Shown: positions 1 through 9,230, numbered from the stretch's first letter. The stretch: DNA of 64,000 nt from Hyphococcus flavus (GCF_028748065.1 NZ_CP118166.1:449501-513500); one strand, 5' to 3'. Made by a program: numbers and translations. Notes: a model not told the origin generated them from the sequence alone.

Positions 1-45
1 TGGATAAGAATCGATAGCGCCCTTCAGATTGGAGAAACGGTGTGA
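1..45 (+). CDS. 3' end of an upstream gene (partial)
   Basis: An open frame enters from the left edge and stops at TGA 43-45, giving the C-terminal residues WIRIDSALQIGETV. The next gene's GTG at 42-44 overlaps this stop, the tight coupling expected inside an operon. By context the upstream gene belongs to the same XrtA/PEP-CTERM exopolysaccharide locus, but 14 residues are too few to name a family. Confidence 0.35.
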   Translation, partial: WIRIDSALQIGETV

Positions 46-1121
46 TCAACGCGCAGAATACCTCGCGCGAAATTTCTGCTGAAATTGCTGTGTCGTGCAG
101 CACCTCAACAGACCGTGCGGAGTGGGACTATTATGTTCGCGCTCATCGTGATGGCTCGTTTTTTCATCTTTCCGGCTGGCTCGAGGTTGCGCACAAAGCT
201 TACAATTTTGATGGCTTATATCTCACGGCCCGGCGTGGCGACGTTCTTGTCGGCGTGTTCCCGTTAGTTGACGTACGCTCACCACTATTGGGCCGCTCTC
301 TTATCTCAACCGCTTTCACGATCGGCGGCGGTCCCCTTGCTGATGATGCCATAGCCCTGAATGCACTGCTGCAGGCAGCAGAAGAAATTGGCGTAAAGAA
401 ACGTGTTCGGTATATTGAGTGCCGGTCTAATTTTGAGGGTAATGATGCTTGGGCTGTCAAGCCGTCAACATCGTCTGTATTTCGGTTGTCTCTGCCGAAA
501 GATGAAGAGGCAGCCCTAAAAGCCATTCCAAAACGTCGTCGGGCGGATATTCGAAAAGCCATCAAGGCGGCGTCCGAAAATCAATTCATTGTGCGCCATG
601 ACGGCGACCCTGATGTTTTTTACGAGCTATACGCTGCTTCTCTGCATCGCCTGGGCACGCCGGTATTTTCACGTAAGTTCATCTATGCCGTTATTGAAGC
701 CTTCGACGCAGAGACAGAGATCTCTGCGATTGAATATAAAGGAAAACCTGTTGGCGCACTGGTGACATTTCATTATGACGGCGTCGCCCTACCCTATTAC
801 GTTGGCGCGGCTCGCAACGCACGCGCGATACATGCTTTTGATTATCTTTACTGGAATGTCATGCGGCACGCCGTTGAAGATGGGTATACGACCTTCGATT
901 TTGGACGCAGCCGTGTTGGCAGTGGCGCTTATCAATATAAAAAACTATGGGGCATAGAGCCTGAACCGCTAAGCTATCGGGTCAAACTAATCAAAGCGGC
1001 TGAACTTCCGGATGTAAATGCAAACAATCCCAAGTTCTCCCTGTTTTCAAAGTTGTGGCCGCGTATGCCGCTTGTTCTCGCAAATAACATCGGTCCTTTG
1101 CTGGCGCCGAATTTTCCATGA
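42..1121 (+). CDS. FemAB family XrtA/PEP-CTERM system-associated protein
   Basis: A 359-residue protein resembling the FemAB-type GNAT proteins (TIGR03019) found with XrtA exosortase/PEP-CTERM loci. The C-terminal half shows the family's FDFGRS segment followed by KKLWG and a PEPLSYR-like tail; the N-terminal half has a first acyltransferase-like lobe. FemAB relatives move aminoacyl groups onto peptidoglycan precursors, but the substrate of the XrtA-linked branch is not established. The GTG start is supported by GGAG at 31-34 and by overlap with the upstream stop. It overlaps the next gene by ATGA, so the two are translationally coupled. The exosortase itself must lie left of the window if the locus is complete. 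Confidence 0.85.
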   Translation: MINAQNTSREISAEIAVSCSTSTDRAEWDYYVRAHRDGSFFHLSGWLEVAHKAYNFDGLYLTARRGDVLVGVFPLVDVRSPLLGRSLISTAFTIGGGPLADDAIALNALLQAAEEIGVKKRVRYIECRSNFEGNDAWAVKPSTSSVFRLSLPKDEEAALKAIPKRRRADIRKAIKAASENQFIVRHDGDPDVFYELYAASLHRLGTPVFSRKFIYAVIEAFDAETEISAIEYKGKPVGALVTFHYDGVALPYYVGAARNARAIHAFDYLYWNVMRHAVEDGYTTFDFGRSRVGSGAYQYKKLWGIEPEPLSYRVKLIKAAELPDVNANNPKFSLFSKLWPRMPLVLANNIGPLLAPNFP

Positions 1122-2374
1122 CAAAACCGGAGATACTGTTTCTTGCCCACCGTATTCCTTATCCGCCTGATAAAGGCGATAAAATCCGCTCATGGGCGTT
1201 GCTGAAATATTTTGCTTCACGCTTTCGCGTTCATCTTGTTTGTTTTGTCGATGACCCTAGCGACTTCAAGCACGAAGAGTTTCTGTGCAGCATCTGTGAC
1301 ACGGTGGCGCTGGTTCCGCTAAATCCAGCCTGGAAACGTGTCATGAGTGCGGGCGCATTCATCCGCGGCGAACCGCTAAGCTTTCGCTATTTTGATAGTT
1401 CCAAGATGGACATGGCTGTTGCGCGCGCGCGTAGCCGACCTCTGGTCATGGAATTCGCGTTTTCATCGGCGATGGCGCGCTTTATTGAAAAGCCTGTTCA
1501 AGGCCGAAAACGCATTATCGATTTTTGCGACGCCGATTCTGAGAAATGGTTGCAATATTCAGAGACCAGCATTCTGCCCATGTCCTGGCTGTATAAGAGA
1601 GAAAGCCGTTTGTTGAGGAATGAAGAAACCAAAGCCGTGAACTGGGCCGACGTGAGCTTTGCCGTAACTGCAGATGAAGCAACACTTTTTAATCGAAGAA
1701 GTAGTATTAAAAAGTCCGTGGCTGTACTTCCGAATGGTGTCGACACAGACAGGTTCGATCCTTCGGGCGTGAGTCCCGGTAACGAATTGTCTTGCGATCT
1801 TATCTTTACCGGCGCGATGGATTATCACGCCAATGTTGAAGGGGTTATCTACTTTCTTGAAGAAGTCTGGCCGCTTGTGCGTTCAGAGAAACCAGATGCG
1901 AATTTCGCAATCGTTGGAAGCAATCCAGTTAAAAAAATACGAGATCATCACGGCCAGAACGGTATTATCGTTACCGGGCGCGTCGACGACATCCGTCCGT
2001 ACTTGGCAGGCGCCAAAATAGCCGTTGCGCCTTTGCGTGTGGCGCGCGGCGTTCAGAACAAAGTGCTGGAAGCAATGGCCATGGCCAAGCCGGTTGTAGC
2101 AAGCATTGAAGCGATGACGGGTATAGGCGCGCCAAAAGAAGCCGCCATCGCCGCTTCCTCTTCTCAAGAGATCGCTGATTCAATTTTAGCGCTTATCGAT
2201 GACGAATGTCGGCGCGAGCAACTCGGAAATAACGCCAGGAACTTTGTCAAAGAAACCTTCGGTTGGGCCGCCAGTTACGCCCAACTTGACCGAACACTCG
2301 AAGACCTTGACGTTTACTCTTCTTCGTCGAGTGAGCCTGACAGCACGCCATCTGTGAGCTCAGAAACGCGCTGA
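1118..2374 (+). CDS. TIGR03087-type PEP-CTERM/XrtA-associated glycosyltransferase
   Basis: A 418-residue GT-B glycosyltransferase, probably GT4-like. The N-terminus carries the family's HRIPYPPDKGDKIRS segment; the C-terminal nucleotide-sugar half has an NGVDTDRF segment and the conserved acidic residue of VLEAMAMAKPVV. It matches the sugar transferases genetically linked to XrtA/PEP-CTERM exopolysaccharide loci, where it would add a sugar during repeat-unit assembly at the cytoplasmic face of the membrane. The start overlaps the FemAB stop by four bases. Its last 61 bases overlap the end of the convergent nitrilase gene, and the C-terminal tail is Ser/Glu-rich and low in complexity there. 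Confidence 0.85.
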   Translation: MTKPEILFLAHRIPYPPDKGDKIRSWALLKYFASRFRVHLVCFVDDPSDFKHEEFLCSICDTVALVPLNPAWKRVMSAGAFIRGEPLSFRYFDSSKMDMAVARARSRPLVMEFAFSSAMARFIEKPVQGRKRIIDFCDADSEKWLQYSETSILPMSWLYKRESRLLRNEETKAVNWADVSFAVTADEATLFNRRSSIKKSVAVLPNGVDTDRFDPSGVSPGNELSCDLIFTGAMDYHANVEGVIYFLEEVWPLVRSEKPDANFAIVGSNPVKKIRDHHGQNGIIVTGRVDDIRPYLAGAKIAVAPLRVARGVQNKVLEAMAMAKPVVASIEAMTGIGAPKEAAIAASSSQEIADSILALIDDECRREQLGNNARNFVKETFGWAASYAQLDRTLEDLDVYSSSSSEPDSTPSVSSETR

Positions 2375-3306
2375 ACTCTCGCGCCTGCAGGCGTCATGTT
2401 GACTCGGAAATCAAACACGTCCGGCCGCGAGTAGTGCCCCGCAATATCGCATGCTGATTTTGCCGCTCTCACCATGTCGAGAGAGCCCTCTGCAATAAGC
2501 ATGTCTTCCCCCACGCCTGCCTCAGCGATGATTTCACCGCGCGGATCAATGATCGCGGATTTGCCGGGATGCTCCCACACTCCGAATGGCTTCCACTTGT
2601 CAGGAATGTGTTCCTCTAACCGAACCCCGGCGGCGCAAACCACGTAAGCCCCCGCCTGACTGGCGAAAGCACGGGACAACAAATGTTGACGCGCCCAGCA
2701 ATATTCGCTCGGCCGGGGCTCTTTCTCCCAACCTGGCCAGAGCGCGGCGTGAATTTGCGTTCCTTGTGCGGCAAGCGCGTAACCGGGCAGCATCATCTGA
2801 TGCTCCCAGCAATTGAGCGCACTGATGCGGCCATAGTCGCGGTCAATGACATTTAAACCGGCGCCGTCGCCATCGCCCCAGATGATGCGTTCGGCATGTG
2901 TCGGTTTCAGTTTGCGGTGACGATTGAGCACCACGCCTTCACGCCCAACGGTCAATGCCGTCGCGTAGGCGGTGCCTTGCGTGTGCGGATCGCGTTCTGC
3001 GACGCCTATCATGACATCAACATTGGCGCCAGCCGCCGCTTCGCACAACGCTGCAACCTCTGGCCCATCAAGTTCGACCGCATTTTCCAGAAAGACAGCA
3101 CTCACCTCCCAGGTGAGATCGATCACAGGACCATCGACCCAGAACGGATAGCCCGGCAGCCAGCACTCGCCGAAGGCGGCGATATCAACACCGCGCTTGC
3201 CCGCCTCAGCAATCAAATTGCATGCTTTTTCCGTCGATGCTGATTTGTCGAATAATACAGGGGCGGCCTGGATCGCGGCCATTTTGAAAGTGGAAGTTGC
3301 GCTCAT
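2314..3306 (-). CDS. nitrilase / carbon-nitrogen hydrolase
   Basis: A 330-residue member of the nitrilase superfamily at the usual length for branch-1 nitrilases. The catalytic triad is readable: Glu47 in FGECWLPGYPFW, Lys134 in HRKLKPTHAER, and Cys166 in ALNCWEH. The wide EC-WLPGYPFW and NCWEH segments suggest a true nitrile-hydrolysing enzyme rather than a generic amidase; the natural substrate cannot be read from the sequence. ATG at 3306 has an AGG-containing site just upstream. It converges on the XrtA glycosyltransferase and shares 61 bp with it, so it is not part of that operon. Confidence 0.88.
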   Translation of the reverse strand: MSATSTFKMAAIQAAPVLFDKSASTEKACNLIAEAGKRGVDIAAFGECWLPGYPFWVDGPVIDLTWEVSAVFLENAVELDGPEVAALCEAAAGANVDVMIGVAERDPHTQGTAYATALTVGREGVVLNRHRKLKPTHAERIIWGDGDGAGLNVIDRDYGRISALNCWEHQMMLPGYALAAQGTQIHAALWPGWEKEPRPSEYCWARQHLLSRAFASQAGAYVVCAAGVRLEEHIPDKWKPFGVWEHPGKSAIIDPRGEIIAEAGVGEDMLIAEGSLDMVRAAKSACDIAGHYSRPDVFDFRVNMTPAGARVQRVSELTDGVLSGSLDEEE

Positions 3307-3372
3307 TGACCTGCCTTTCGTTAAGGCAAATCATACCGCGTGAGCGTCACGTCAGCCAGTCACAATCCAACG

Positions 3373-3573
3373 TTACTTCTTACGCTGCTCCGCAAGCACC
3401 TGTTTCACGTAAGTCTCGATATCGATATCGCCTGTGACGCGGCCTTTGATCTTTTCGCGAATTTTCGACGGCAACGTCGCCGGATCGATGGAACCGGCGT
3501 GTTTAACCGTATCGCGAATGAGCGCTTTTAAGGCTTCCTCTTCATCGGGCTTCCATGATTTCTTCTCGGCCAT
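3373..3573 (-). CDS. small conserved protein of unknown function (66 aa)
   Basis: A 66-residue, highly charged and soluble protein beginning MAEKKSWKPDEEEALK. It has no signal peptide or membrane segment. The start is supported by GAAGG six bases upstream of the ATG, and it follows clpB on the same strand by about ten bases, so it is probably cotranscribed with clpB. I do not recognise a characterised family. Its charge, helical look and position suggest a small protein expressed with the disaggregase under stress, but that is inference. Confidence 0.7.
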   Translation of the reverse strand: MAEKKSWKPDEEEALKALIRDTVKHAGSIDPATLPSKIREKIKGRVTGDIDIETYVKQVLAEQRKK

Positions 3574-3582
3574 AAGACACCT

Positions 3583-6240
3583 TCAGTTCAGGAGTGCTCC
3601 AGCGGGCGGACCATCGGCGCCAGCGCCCAGTGAAAACGCATCGCGTCCGCCAACGGATTTACCTTCAATGGTCAGCCCATTGTCGTTCGCTGAAATCTCA
3701 AGCGTTGTTCCGTCGCTGATTTCACCAGCCAACAGCATTTCCGCCAGCGGATCCTGCAGCTTTTTCTGAATGACCCGCTTTAACGGCCGCGCGCCATAGA
3801 CCGGATCATAGCCGTTATCGCCGAGCCAACCGCGCGCTTTATCGTCCAACACAAGGCTGATTTTTCTATCCGCCAGTAATTTCGAAAGCCGCGCGATCTG
3901 AATATCGACAATCGCATCCATGTTGCCGCGCGAAAGACGATGGAACAGAATGATCTCATCAAGACGGTTTAAAAATTCCGGACGGAATTTTGCTCGCACC
4001 GCTTCCATCACCTGCGGACGCACCGCATCAGAGTCCTGCCCTTCCGGCTGATTAGCTAAATATTCGGCGCCCAGGTTCGATGTCATAATGATCAGCGTGT
4101 TTTTGAAATCGACAGTATGACCCTGACCATCGGTCAAACGCCCGTCATCGAGAACCTGCAACAACACGTTGAAAACATCTGGATGGGCTTTTTCGATTTC
4201 ATCGAACAACACAACTTGATAGGGCCGTCGTCGCACCCGTTCCGTCAGAACGCCACCTTCCTCGTAACCCACATATCCCGGTGGTGCGCCGATCAATCGC
4301 GCAACGGAATGTTTCTCCATGAACTCCGACATATCGATGCGCGCGATGGCGGTCTCATCATCGAACAAAAATTCGGCCAGCGCTTTTGTCAGCTCGGTCT
4401 TGCCAACCCCTGTAGGCCCAAGGAACAGGAACGAACCCATGGGCCGGTTCGGATCCTTGAGGCCCGCACGCGCACGGCGCACAGCAGAAGAAACGGCTGT
4501 CACGGCCTCGCGCTGTCCAATTACGCGTTTGCCTAGGCCATCTTCCATAGCCAGAAGTTTTTCCCGTTCACCCTCGAGCATCTTGTCGACGGGCACGCCA
4601 GTCCACCGTGAGACGACGCCGGCGATGTTTTCATCATCGACCACTTCATGCACGAGCGCCTTGGCTTTCGCTTCTTCGCCTTTTTCCTCAGCAGCGAAGA
4701 GCTGTTTTTCGAGCGCGGGAATTTCGCCGTATTTCAGCTCCGACGCACGACCGAGATCGCCGCGGCGTTCTGCATCCGCCAGTTGCTGGCGCGCTTGATC
4801 AAGCGTTTCCTTTAGCTTGGTCGCCGAAGCAAGACTGTCTTTTTCCGACTTCCAGCGCGCCGTCAGGTCGGCTGATTTCTGTTCGAGTTCTGACAATTCC
4901 TTGTCTAGTTTTTGCAAGCGGTCTTTTGAGGCTGAATCGGATTCTTTTTTCAGCGCCTCACGCTCGATCTTCATCTGAATGATGCGCCGGTCGAGTTCGT
5001 CGAGTTCCTCCGGCTTCGAATCCACCTCCATGCGCAACCGCGATGCTGCTTCATCAACAAGGTCAATTGCCTTATCGGGCAGGAAACGGTCTGTGATGTA
5101 GCGATTGGACAGGGTCGCTGCTGCAACAATGGCGCTGTCAGAAATCCGAACGCCGTGATGGAGTTCGTATTTTTCTTTCAGGCCGCGCAGGATCGAAATC
5201 GTATCTTCGACTGTCGGCTCGTCGATAAACACCGCCTGAAAACGCCGCGCGAGCGCCGCGTCTTTTTCGACATATTTCCGGTATTCATCGAGCGTTGTCG
5301 CGCCGATACAATGAAGCTCGCCACGTGCGAGTGCGGGCTTGAGCAGGTTCGACGCATCCATGGCGCCATCTGATTTACCCGCGCCAACCAGCGTATGCAT
5401 CTCGTCGATGAAAAGAATGATTTGCCCGTCGGCGCTTGTCACTTCCTGCAAGACAGCCTTCAGGCGTTCCTCAAACTCACCGCGATATTTTGCGCCGGCG
5501 ATGAGCGCGCCCATATCTAGCGCCAACAGTGATTTTTCTTTCAGGCTTTCAGGCACGTCGCCGTTGACGATACGCAAGGCGAGACCTTCAGCAATCGCAG
5601 TCTTGCCAACGCCCGGCTCACCGATCAGCACAGGATTATTCTTTGTACGGCGTGAGAGCACCTGCATGCCGCGGCGGATTTCCTCATCCCGCCCAATGAC
5701 GGGGTCAAGTTTGCCGTCACGCGCCGCTTCAGTGAGGTCGCGCGCGTATCTTTTAAGCGCATCGTAAGCCTGCTCTGCCGACGCTGTATCGGCGGTGCGG
5801 CCTTTGCGGATATCGTTGATCGCTTCGTTGAGCTTGAGGGCAGTGACGCCCGCCTCTTTCAAAATCTTCGCCGTGCCGGCGTCTGGCTCCACCGCCAACG
5901 CGGTCAACAACCGTTCAGCGGTCACATATTTGTCGCCGGCTTTCTTGCCGATTTCTTCCGCCGTTGAAAAAACTTTCGCCGTCGGCGCGGCCATATAAAC
6001 CTGGCCGTTACCGCCCTGTACTTGGGGCAGTTTCGAAAGCGCCTCATCGGTCAGTTGCAGCGCCTTGTCCGGCTGACCGCCAGCGGCCCTGATGAGGTTT
6101 GCCGCAAGCCCTTCCTGATCATCCAGAAGCGCTTTCAGAATGTGTTCGGGGGTGAATTGCTGGTGGTTGTCGCGCAAGGCTATCATCTGCGCGGCCTGGA
6201 TAAGACCGCGTGCGCGGTCAGTATAGTTTTCAAATTGCAT
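3583..6240 (-). CDS. clpB: ATP-dependent chaperone ClpB
   Basis: An 885-residue Hsp100 disaggregase that, with DnaK, threads aggregated protein through its hexameric pore in the cytoplasm. Visible parts in order are the Clp N-domain ([10 protein letters not shown] onward), first AAA+ module with Walker [10 protein letters not shown] near residue 205, the long coiled M-domain (about 400-530) that separates ClpB from ClpA/ClpC, and a second AAA+ module with GPTGVGKTE near 605. Length is normal for ClpB. I take ATG at 6240 rather than GTG at 6243 because GAGG lies five bases before it. A heat-shock-type promoter sits about 70-95 bp upstream. Confidence 0.97.
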   Translation of the reverse strand: MQFENYTDRARGLIQAAQMIALRDNHQQFTPEHILKALLDDQEGLAANLIRAAGGQPDKALQLTDEALSKLPQVQGGNGQVYMAAPTAKVFSTAEEIGKKAGDKYVTAERLLTALAVEPDAGTAKILKEAGVTALKLNEAINDIRKGRTADTASAEQAYDALKRYARDLTEAARDGKLDPVIGRDEEIRRGMQVLSRRTKNNPVLIGEPGVGKTAIAEGLALRIVNGDVPESLKEKSLLALDMGALIAGAKYRGEFEERLKAVLQEVTSADGQIILFIDEMHTLVGAGKSDGAMDASNLLKPALARGELHCIGATTLDEYRKYVEKDAALARRFQAVFIDEPTVEDTISILRGLKEKYELHHGVRISDSAIVAAATLSNRYITDRFLPDKAIDLVDEAASRLRMEVDSKPEELDELDRRIIQMKIEREALKKESDSASKDRLQKLDKELSELEQKSADLTARWKSEKDSLASATKLKETLDQARQQLADAERRGDLGRASELKYGEIPALEKQLFAAEEKGEEAKAKALVHEVVDDENIAGVVSRWTGVPVDKMLEGEREKLLAMEDGLGKRVIGQREAVTAVSSAVRRARAGLKDPNRPMGSFLFLGPTGVGKTELTKALAEFLFDDETAIARIDMSEFMEKHSVARLIGAPPGYVGYEEGGVLTERVRRRPYQVVLFDEIEKAHPDVFNVLLQVLDDGRLTDGQGHTVDFKNTLIIMTSNLGAEYLANQPEGQDSDAVRPQVMEAVRAKFRPEFLNRLDEIILFHRLSRGNMDAIVDIQIARLSKLLADRKISLVLDDKARGWLGDNGYDPVYGARPLKRVIQKKLQDPLAEMLLAGEISDGTTLEISANDNGLTIEGKSVGGRDAFSLGAGADGPPAGALLN

Positions 6241-6307
6241 CACGACCTCAGTTTGAGCGTCTAATGGTTAAAGCGCCCCTAGTAGGCGACGCCGCTGTCG
6301 CAACTAT

Positions 6308-6335
6308 AGATGGTGTCGTTTTGATCCAGCTCAAG
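6308..6335 (-). promoter_or_regulatory. RpoH (sigma-32)-like heat-shock promoter of clpB
   Basis: On the minus strand CTTGAG (6335-6330), a 14-base spacer, then CACCATCT (6315-6308) closely match the E. coli sigma-32 consensus CTTGAA-N13..17-CCCCATNT. Transcription would start near 6300 and give a leader of about 60 bases before the clpB ATG. This is the expected control for clpB. The call rests on motif matching only. Confidence 0.55.
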
Positions 6336-6360
6336 CCCGAATTGGTAAATGAAATACAAA

Positions 6361-6397
6361 AAAAACCCGGCGATCCTAACGAGATCGCCGGGTTTTG
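6361..6397. terminator. bidirectional Rho-independent terminator
   Basis: A near-perfect stem AAAACCCGGCGATC / GATCGCCGGGTTTT with a short loop lies between the end of the EF-hand gene and the clpB promoter. A-tract on one side and T-tract on the other make it work in both directions. It would stop transcription of the EF-hand gene before clpB. Confidence 0.8.
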
Positions 6398-6417
6398 AAA
6401 AATAGAGCTGGCTGGAC

Positions 6418-6750
6418 TTATTCGCCGCCGTCTTTCTTTTCTTTCTTCATGGCGGCTTTTTCGGCCATCTTGGCTTCATGGTGGGCTTTGGCCTCATCAA
6501 GGGAAACCATGCCGTCATCGCCGGCGGCTTCGGCCCATTTGGTCCATTCTTTTTCGGCTTCAGCGCGCTTATAGGCAAGGTACTCCTCGCCGCTCACATT
6601 ACCGTCGCCATTCGCGTCAACTTCTGCGAATTTTGCTTCCAGCTTCGCTTCCCAGTCCATCTCGCCTTTTTTCTCGTGATGTTCAGCGAAAGCGCTGGCG
6701 GCAGCGAGCGCACTCGCGCCGGCGATCAGTGCAAAAGTCGTTTTTTTCAT
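6418..6750 (-). CDS. exported EF-hand protein
   Basis: A 110-residue secreted protein. The ATG at 6750 opens a classical signal peptide (MKKTTFALIAGASALAAASAFA) and has AAAGGGAAG just upstream, so the longer frame is not used. A canonical EF-hand loop DANGDGNVSGEE follows, then a second degenerate loop around GDDGMVSLDEA. The rest is rich in Lys, Glu and Ala. It should act in the periplasm, probably as a calcium-binding or calcium-sensing protein; the partner is unknown. It sits alone between a bidirectional terminator and a promoter region carrying three related palindromic boxes. Confidence 0.75.
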   Translation of the reverse strand: MKKTTFALIAGASALAAASAFAEHHEKKGEMDWEAKLEAKFAEVDANGDGNVSGEEYLAYKRAEAEKEWTKWAEAAGDDGMVSLDEAKAHHEAKMAEKAAMKKEKKDGGE

Positions 6751-6845
6751 GATGCTTCCCTTTAGGTTGCTTTGAATAGGCGCAGCAGAAATCACGCATC
6801 CGCTGCTGGTATATGCAGCTAACACGCGCCGGAAAGCTTAGTTGG

Positions 6846-6912
6846 TTACGGTTCGGTAAATCAAACTTACGGTTTCGTAATTTCAATGAGATCAATACTT
6901 TACGAAAGCTAA
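6846..6912 (-). promoter_or_regulatory. cluster of three related palindromic operator-like boxes
   Basis: TTACGGTTCGGTAA (6846-6859) and TTACGGTTTCGTAA (6867-6880) are two near-identical 14-base inverted repeats whose starts are exactly 21 bp apart. A third relative, reading TTAGCTTTCGTAA on the minus strand, lies at 6900-6912. They sit about 95-160 bp upstream of the EF-hand start and run up to the stop of the DUF4386 gene. Phase and symmetry suggest cooperative binding of a dimeric repressor or activator; the palindrome type is common among TetR-family operators. No cognate regulator gene is adjacent. Confidence 0.45.
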
Positions 6913-6914
6913 TT

Positions 6915-7628
6915 TCATTCGTATGCGGCGTCCCACTTTTTGGAATTGACCCCGACAAACAAAAGCCAGAGACATAAGACACCCTCGCCTAATAAAGCAG
7001 GCAGCACCACGATATAAATCCCTAATCCCGCGAGCGGTCCACCGCCGCCAAACAACGCTTCTGAAAATCCGTCGATAATATAACCGGCGCCCGCAACCGT
7101 AACTAACACGCCAATAATTGTCGGCAAAAACGACGAACGCATAATCAAATAACCTAGCAACGCCAAATGGACGCCGAAAAAGATCAGCGTCAATGTAAAC
7201 TCCGTGTTATGCGCGCCAATATAAAAATGAGGCCAAATATCCATGGCAGCAACGGATGCAGATGCGTCTGCAAGTTCCAGCGCTTTTGTTAAATTCAATA
7301 CCACACCAATCTGGGCCACTGTATACGTCAAGCGAAACAACGCCGCTAGTAACGAGATATGTGGGTTTACGCCTTTCAGCAGAAGGTAGAGCGCCCAAGC
7401 AATAAATATATCCGCTAAGAGAACGATGAAAAAGCAAGCGACACCAAGCCGAAACAGGCTCTCATCTTGCCTGATGTTTGCAAGGGTCGCCACCGGATCG
7501 CCACTCACAACCAGCTTTGACAGAATGAAGAAGTTTGCAAAAATCGCCAGAACAAAAATGATAAGATAGTTGAATCCGGCGAACCGCGCGTAGGCTTTTG
7601 GTGCGGAAATCAAGTCATGCTGCGGCAT
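6915..7628 (-). CDS. DUF4386 family membrane protein
   Basis: A 237-residue integral membrane protein with about six hydrophobic segments. It begins with the family's hallmark ARFAGFNYLIIF stretch, and ALYLLLKGVNPHISLLAALFRLTY matches DUF4386, so I assign it there. No biochemical function is established for this family. ATG at 7628 is preferred over TTG at 7643 because AAGGGGG lies six bases before the ATG. It lies 22 bases downstream of thiG on the same strand and could be read through from thiS-thiG, but nothing in it suggests a thiamine role. Confidence 0.8.
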   Translation of the reverse strand: MPQHDLISAPKAYARFAGFNYLIIFVLAIFANFFILSKLVVSGDPVATLANIRQDESLFRLGVACFFIVLLADIFIAWALYLLLKGVNPHISLLAALFRLTYTVAQIGVVLNLTKALELADASASVAAMDIWPHFYIGAHNTEFTLTLIFFGVHLALLGYLIMRSSFLPTIIGVLVTVAGAGYIIDGFSEALFGGGGPLAGLGIYIVVLPALLGEGVLCLWLLFVGVNSKKWDAAYE

Positions 7629-7650
7629 TCTTTCCCCCTTCAATGACTTT

Positions 7651-8421
7651 TTAAATCAACCCCGCCAGCGGTGACGATGGATCCGCATAGCGCTTCTTCG
7701 GCATGCGACCTGCCAGATAGGCTTCGCGCCCTGCGATTACGGCGTTTTTCATGGCCGACGCCATCAGGATCGGGTCTTTTGCTTCCGCTATCGCGGTGTT
7801 CATTAAAACGCCGTCGCAGCCGAGCTCCATCGCCACCGCCGCGTCCGACGCCGTACCGACGCCTGCATCGACAATAACGGGTACGGACGATTGTTCAATA
7901 ATGAGCCGAATATTCACCGGGTTGATGATGCCGAGACCTGACCCGATCAGCGAGCCCAATGGCATGATCGCGCAACAGCCGGCGTCTTCGAGCTTGCGCG
8001 CATAAACAGGGTCATCTGAGCAATAAACCATAACATCGAAGCCTTCCTTGATCAGAAGCTTCGCTGCGCGCAGCGTTTCTTCCATGTCAGGGTAAAGCGT
8101 TTTCTGGTCGGATAAGACTTCGAGCTTTACCAGCTCCCAGCCGCCGGCTTCTCGCGCGAGCCGCAATGTGCGGATAGCATCTTCGGCTGTAAAACAGCCT
8201 GCTGTGTTCGGCAGGTACACATATTTTTTCGGATCAAGGTAATCGACCAACAGAGGCTTGTCTTTGTCTGTGAGATTCACACGCCGTACTGCGACCGTCA
8301 CCATCTCGGCGCCGGCGGCTTCGGCCGCTTGCGCATTCTGTTCGTAGGTCTCGTATTTTCCAGTACCGATGATCAGACGCGAAGAAAGTTTCCGGCCCGC
8401 CACTTCCAGTATGTCACCCAT
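7651..8421 (-). CDS. thiG: thiazole synthase ThiG
   Basis: A 256-residue TIM-barrel enzyme that condenses 1-deoxy-xylulose 5-phosphate, dehydroglycine (from ThiO or ThiH) and sulfur carried by ThiS into the thiazole phosphate of thiamine. Conserved stretches include [10 protein letters not shown] at the N-terminus, the Schiff-base lysine of LVKLEVLSD, the phosphate-binding PLGSLIGSG, and [11 protein letters not shown]. The ATG at 8421 is used rather than the TTG at 8424; it follows the thiS stop by three bases, so the two are cotranslated. The presence of thiO elsewhere in the window implies the aerobic glycine-oxidase route. Confidence 0.96.
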   Translation of the reverse strand: MGDILEVAGRKLSSRLIIGTGKYETYEQNAQAAEAAGAEMVTVAVRRVNLTDKDKPLLVDYLDPKKYVYLPNTAGCFTAEDAIRTLRLAREAGGWELVKLEVLSDQKTLYPDMEETLRAAKLLIKEGFDVMVYCSDDPVYARKLEDAGCCAIMPLGSLIGSGLGIINPVNIRLIIEQSSVPVIVDAGVGTASDAAVAMELGCDGVLMNTAIAEAKDPILMASAMKNAVIAGREAYLAGRMPKKRYADPSSPLAGLI

Positions 8422-8424
8422 CAA

Positions 8425-8625
8425 TCATCCGCCTCCGACAAACTGAACTATCTCTATTGTATCGCCGTCATTGAGCGCCGTTTCGCCGAATTGGGATTTC
8501 GGTACGATCTCCAGATTGCGCTCCACGGCGATCTTTTTTGGCTCCAGATCAAGAGCGGCTAACAACCCGGCGACCGTCATGGGCCCGTCGAGCCGTTTTT
8601 TACTACCGTTGACGGTAATATCCAT
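8425..8625 (-). CDS. thiS: sulfur carrier protein ThiS
   Basis: A 66-residue ubiquitin-fold protein ending in the required Gly-Gly tail (VQFVGGG), which ThiF adenylates and loads as thiocarboxylate for ThiG. It opens MDITVNGSKKRLDG and carries the typical AVERNLEIVP segment. It is the first gene of a thiS-thiG pair. No thiamine pyrophosphate riboswitch is evident in the 108 bases upstream, which are shared with divergent aroQ; thiC, thiE and thiF are not in the window. Confidence 0.93.
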   Translation of the reverse strand: MDITVNGSKKRLDGPMTVAGLLAALDLEPKKIAVERNLEIVPKSQFGETALNDGDTIEIVQFVGGG

Positions 8626-8733
8626 GAAAATTCAACCACTTCCTGCTATTGCCGGGGCTATCAAAGCCCTCGTATATGTAGGCTTCTTATGCCGGGGCGT
8701 TAAGGGGCCTTTTGAAGCAGCAACGGAAAGCGA

Positions 8734-9195
8734 ATGACGGCGCAGTCCATATTTGTCCTCAATGGGCCTAATTTGAACCTGTTAGGGACCCGCGAGCCTG
8801 AAATTTACGGCTCTGACACACTCGCTGATATCGAAAAGGCGACCAGAACCAGCGCCAAAGAATTGGGTTTTTCTGTTGAATTCCGGCAGTCGAATACCGA
8901 AGGAACGCTAGTCGATTGGGTTCAGGAGGCGGAGAAAGAAGCAACAGGCGTGATCATCAACCCGGGCGCCTACACGCATACCTCGATAGCGCTTCTGGAT
9001 GCGCTCAAGGCTGTCTCGATCCCGAAAATTGAGCTCCACCTCTCTAATATTCACGCGCGGGAAGCTTTCAGGCGGCAATCGGTCACGGCCTCAGCGGTCG
9101 ATGGCGTGATTATGGGGTTTGGCTCAGCGGGGTATCGCTTAAGCCTCGAAGCTCTTAAAAGCCTTCTTGAACGCCGCGTGGCCTCTCCTGCCTGA
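8734..9195 (+). CDS. aroQ: type II 3-dehydroquinate dehydratase
   Basis: A 153-residue dodecameric-type dehydroquinase catalysing the third step of the shikimate pathway. The family signature is plain: [17 protein letters not shown] with the catalytic Tyr, [12 protein letters not shown], and [14 protein letters not shown] with the catalytic His. Length is standard. It begins an aroQ-accB-accC-aat series on the plus strand, a common alphaproteobacterial order, and is divergent from thiS. Confidence 0.97.
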   Translation: MTAQSIFVLNGPNLNLLGTREPEIYGSDTLADIEKATRTSAKELGFSVEFRQSNTEGTLVDWVQEAEKEATGVIINPGAYTHTSIALLDALKAVSIPKIELHLSNIHAREAFRRQSVTASAVDGVIMGFGSAGYRLSLEALKSLLERRVASPA

Positions 9196-9230
9196 GGTGC
9201 GGGAAGATTTTGGAAATAAGCAGGAACTGC

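Noticed and set aside
8626-8733. TPP riboswitch ahead of thiS
   Set aside because: The conserved riboswitch core is not seen in the short spacer shared with aroQ; TPP riboswitches usually precede thiC, which is not here.
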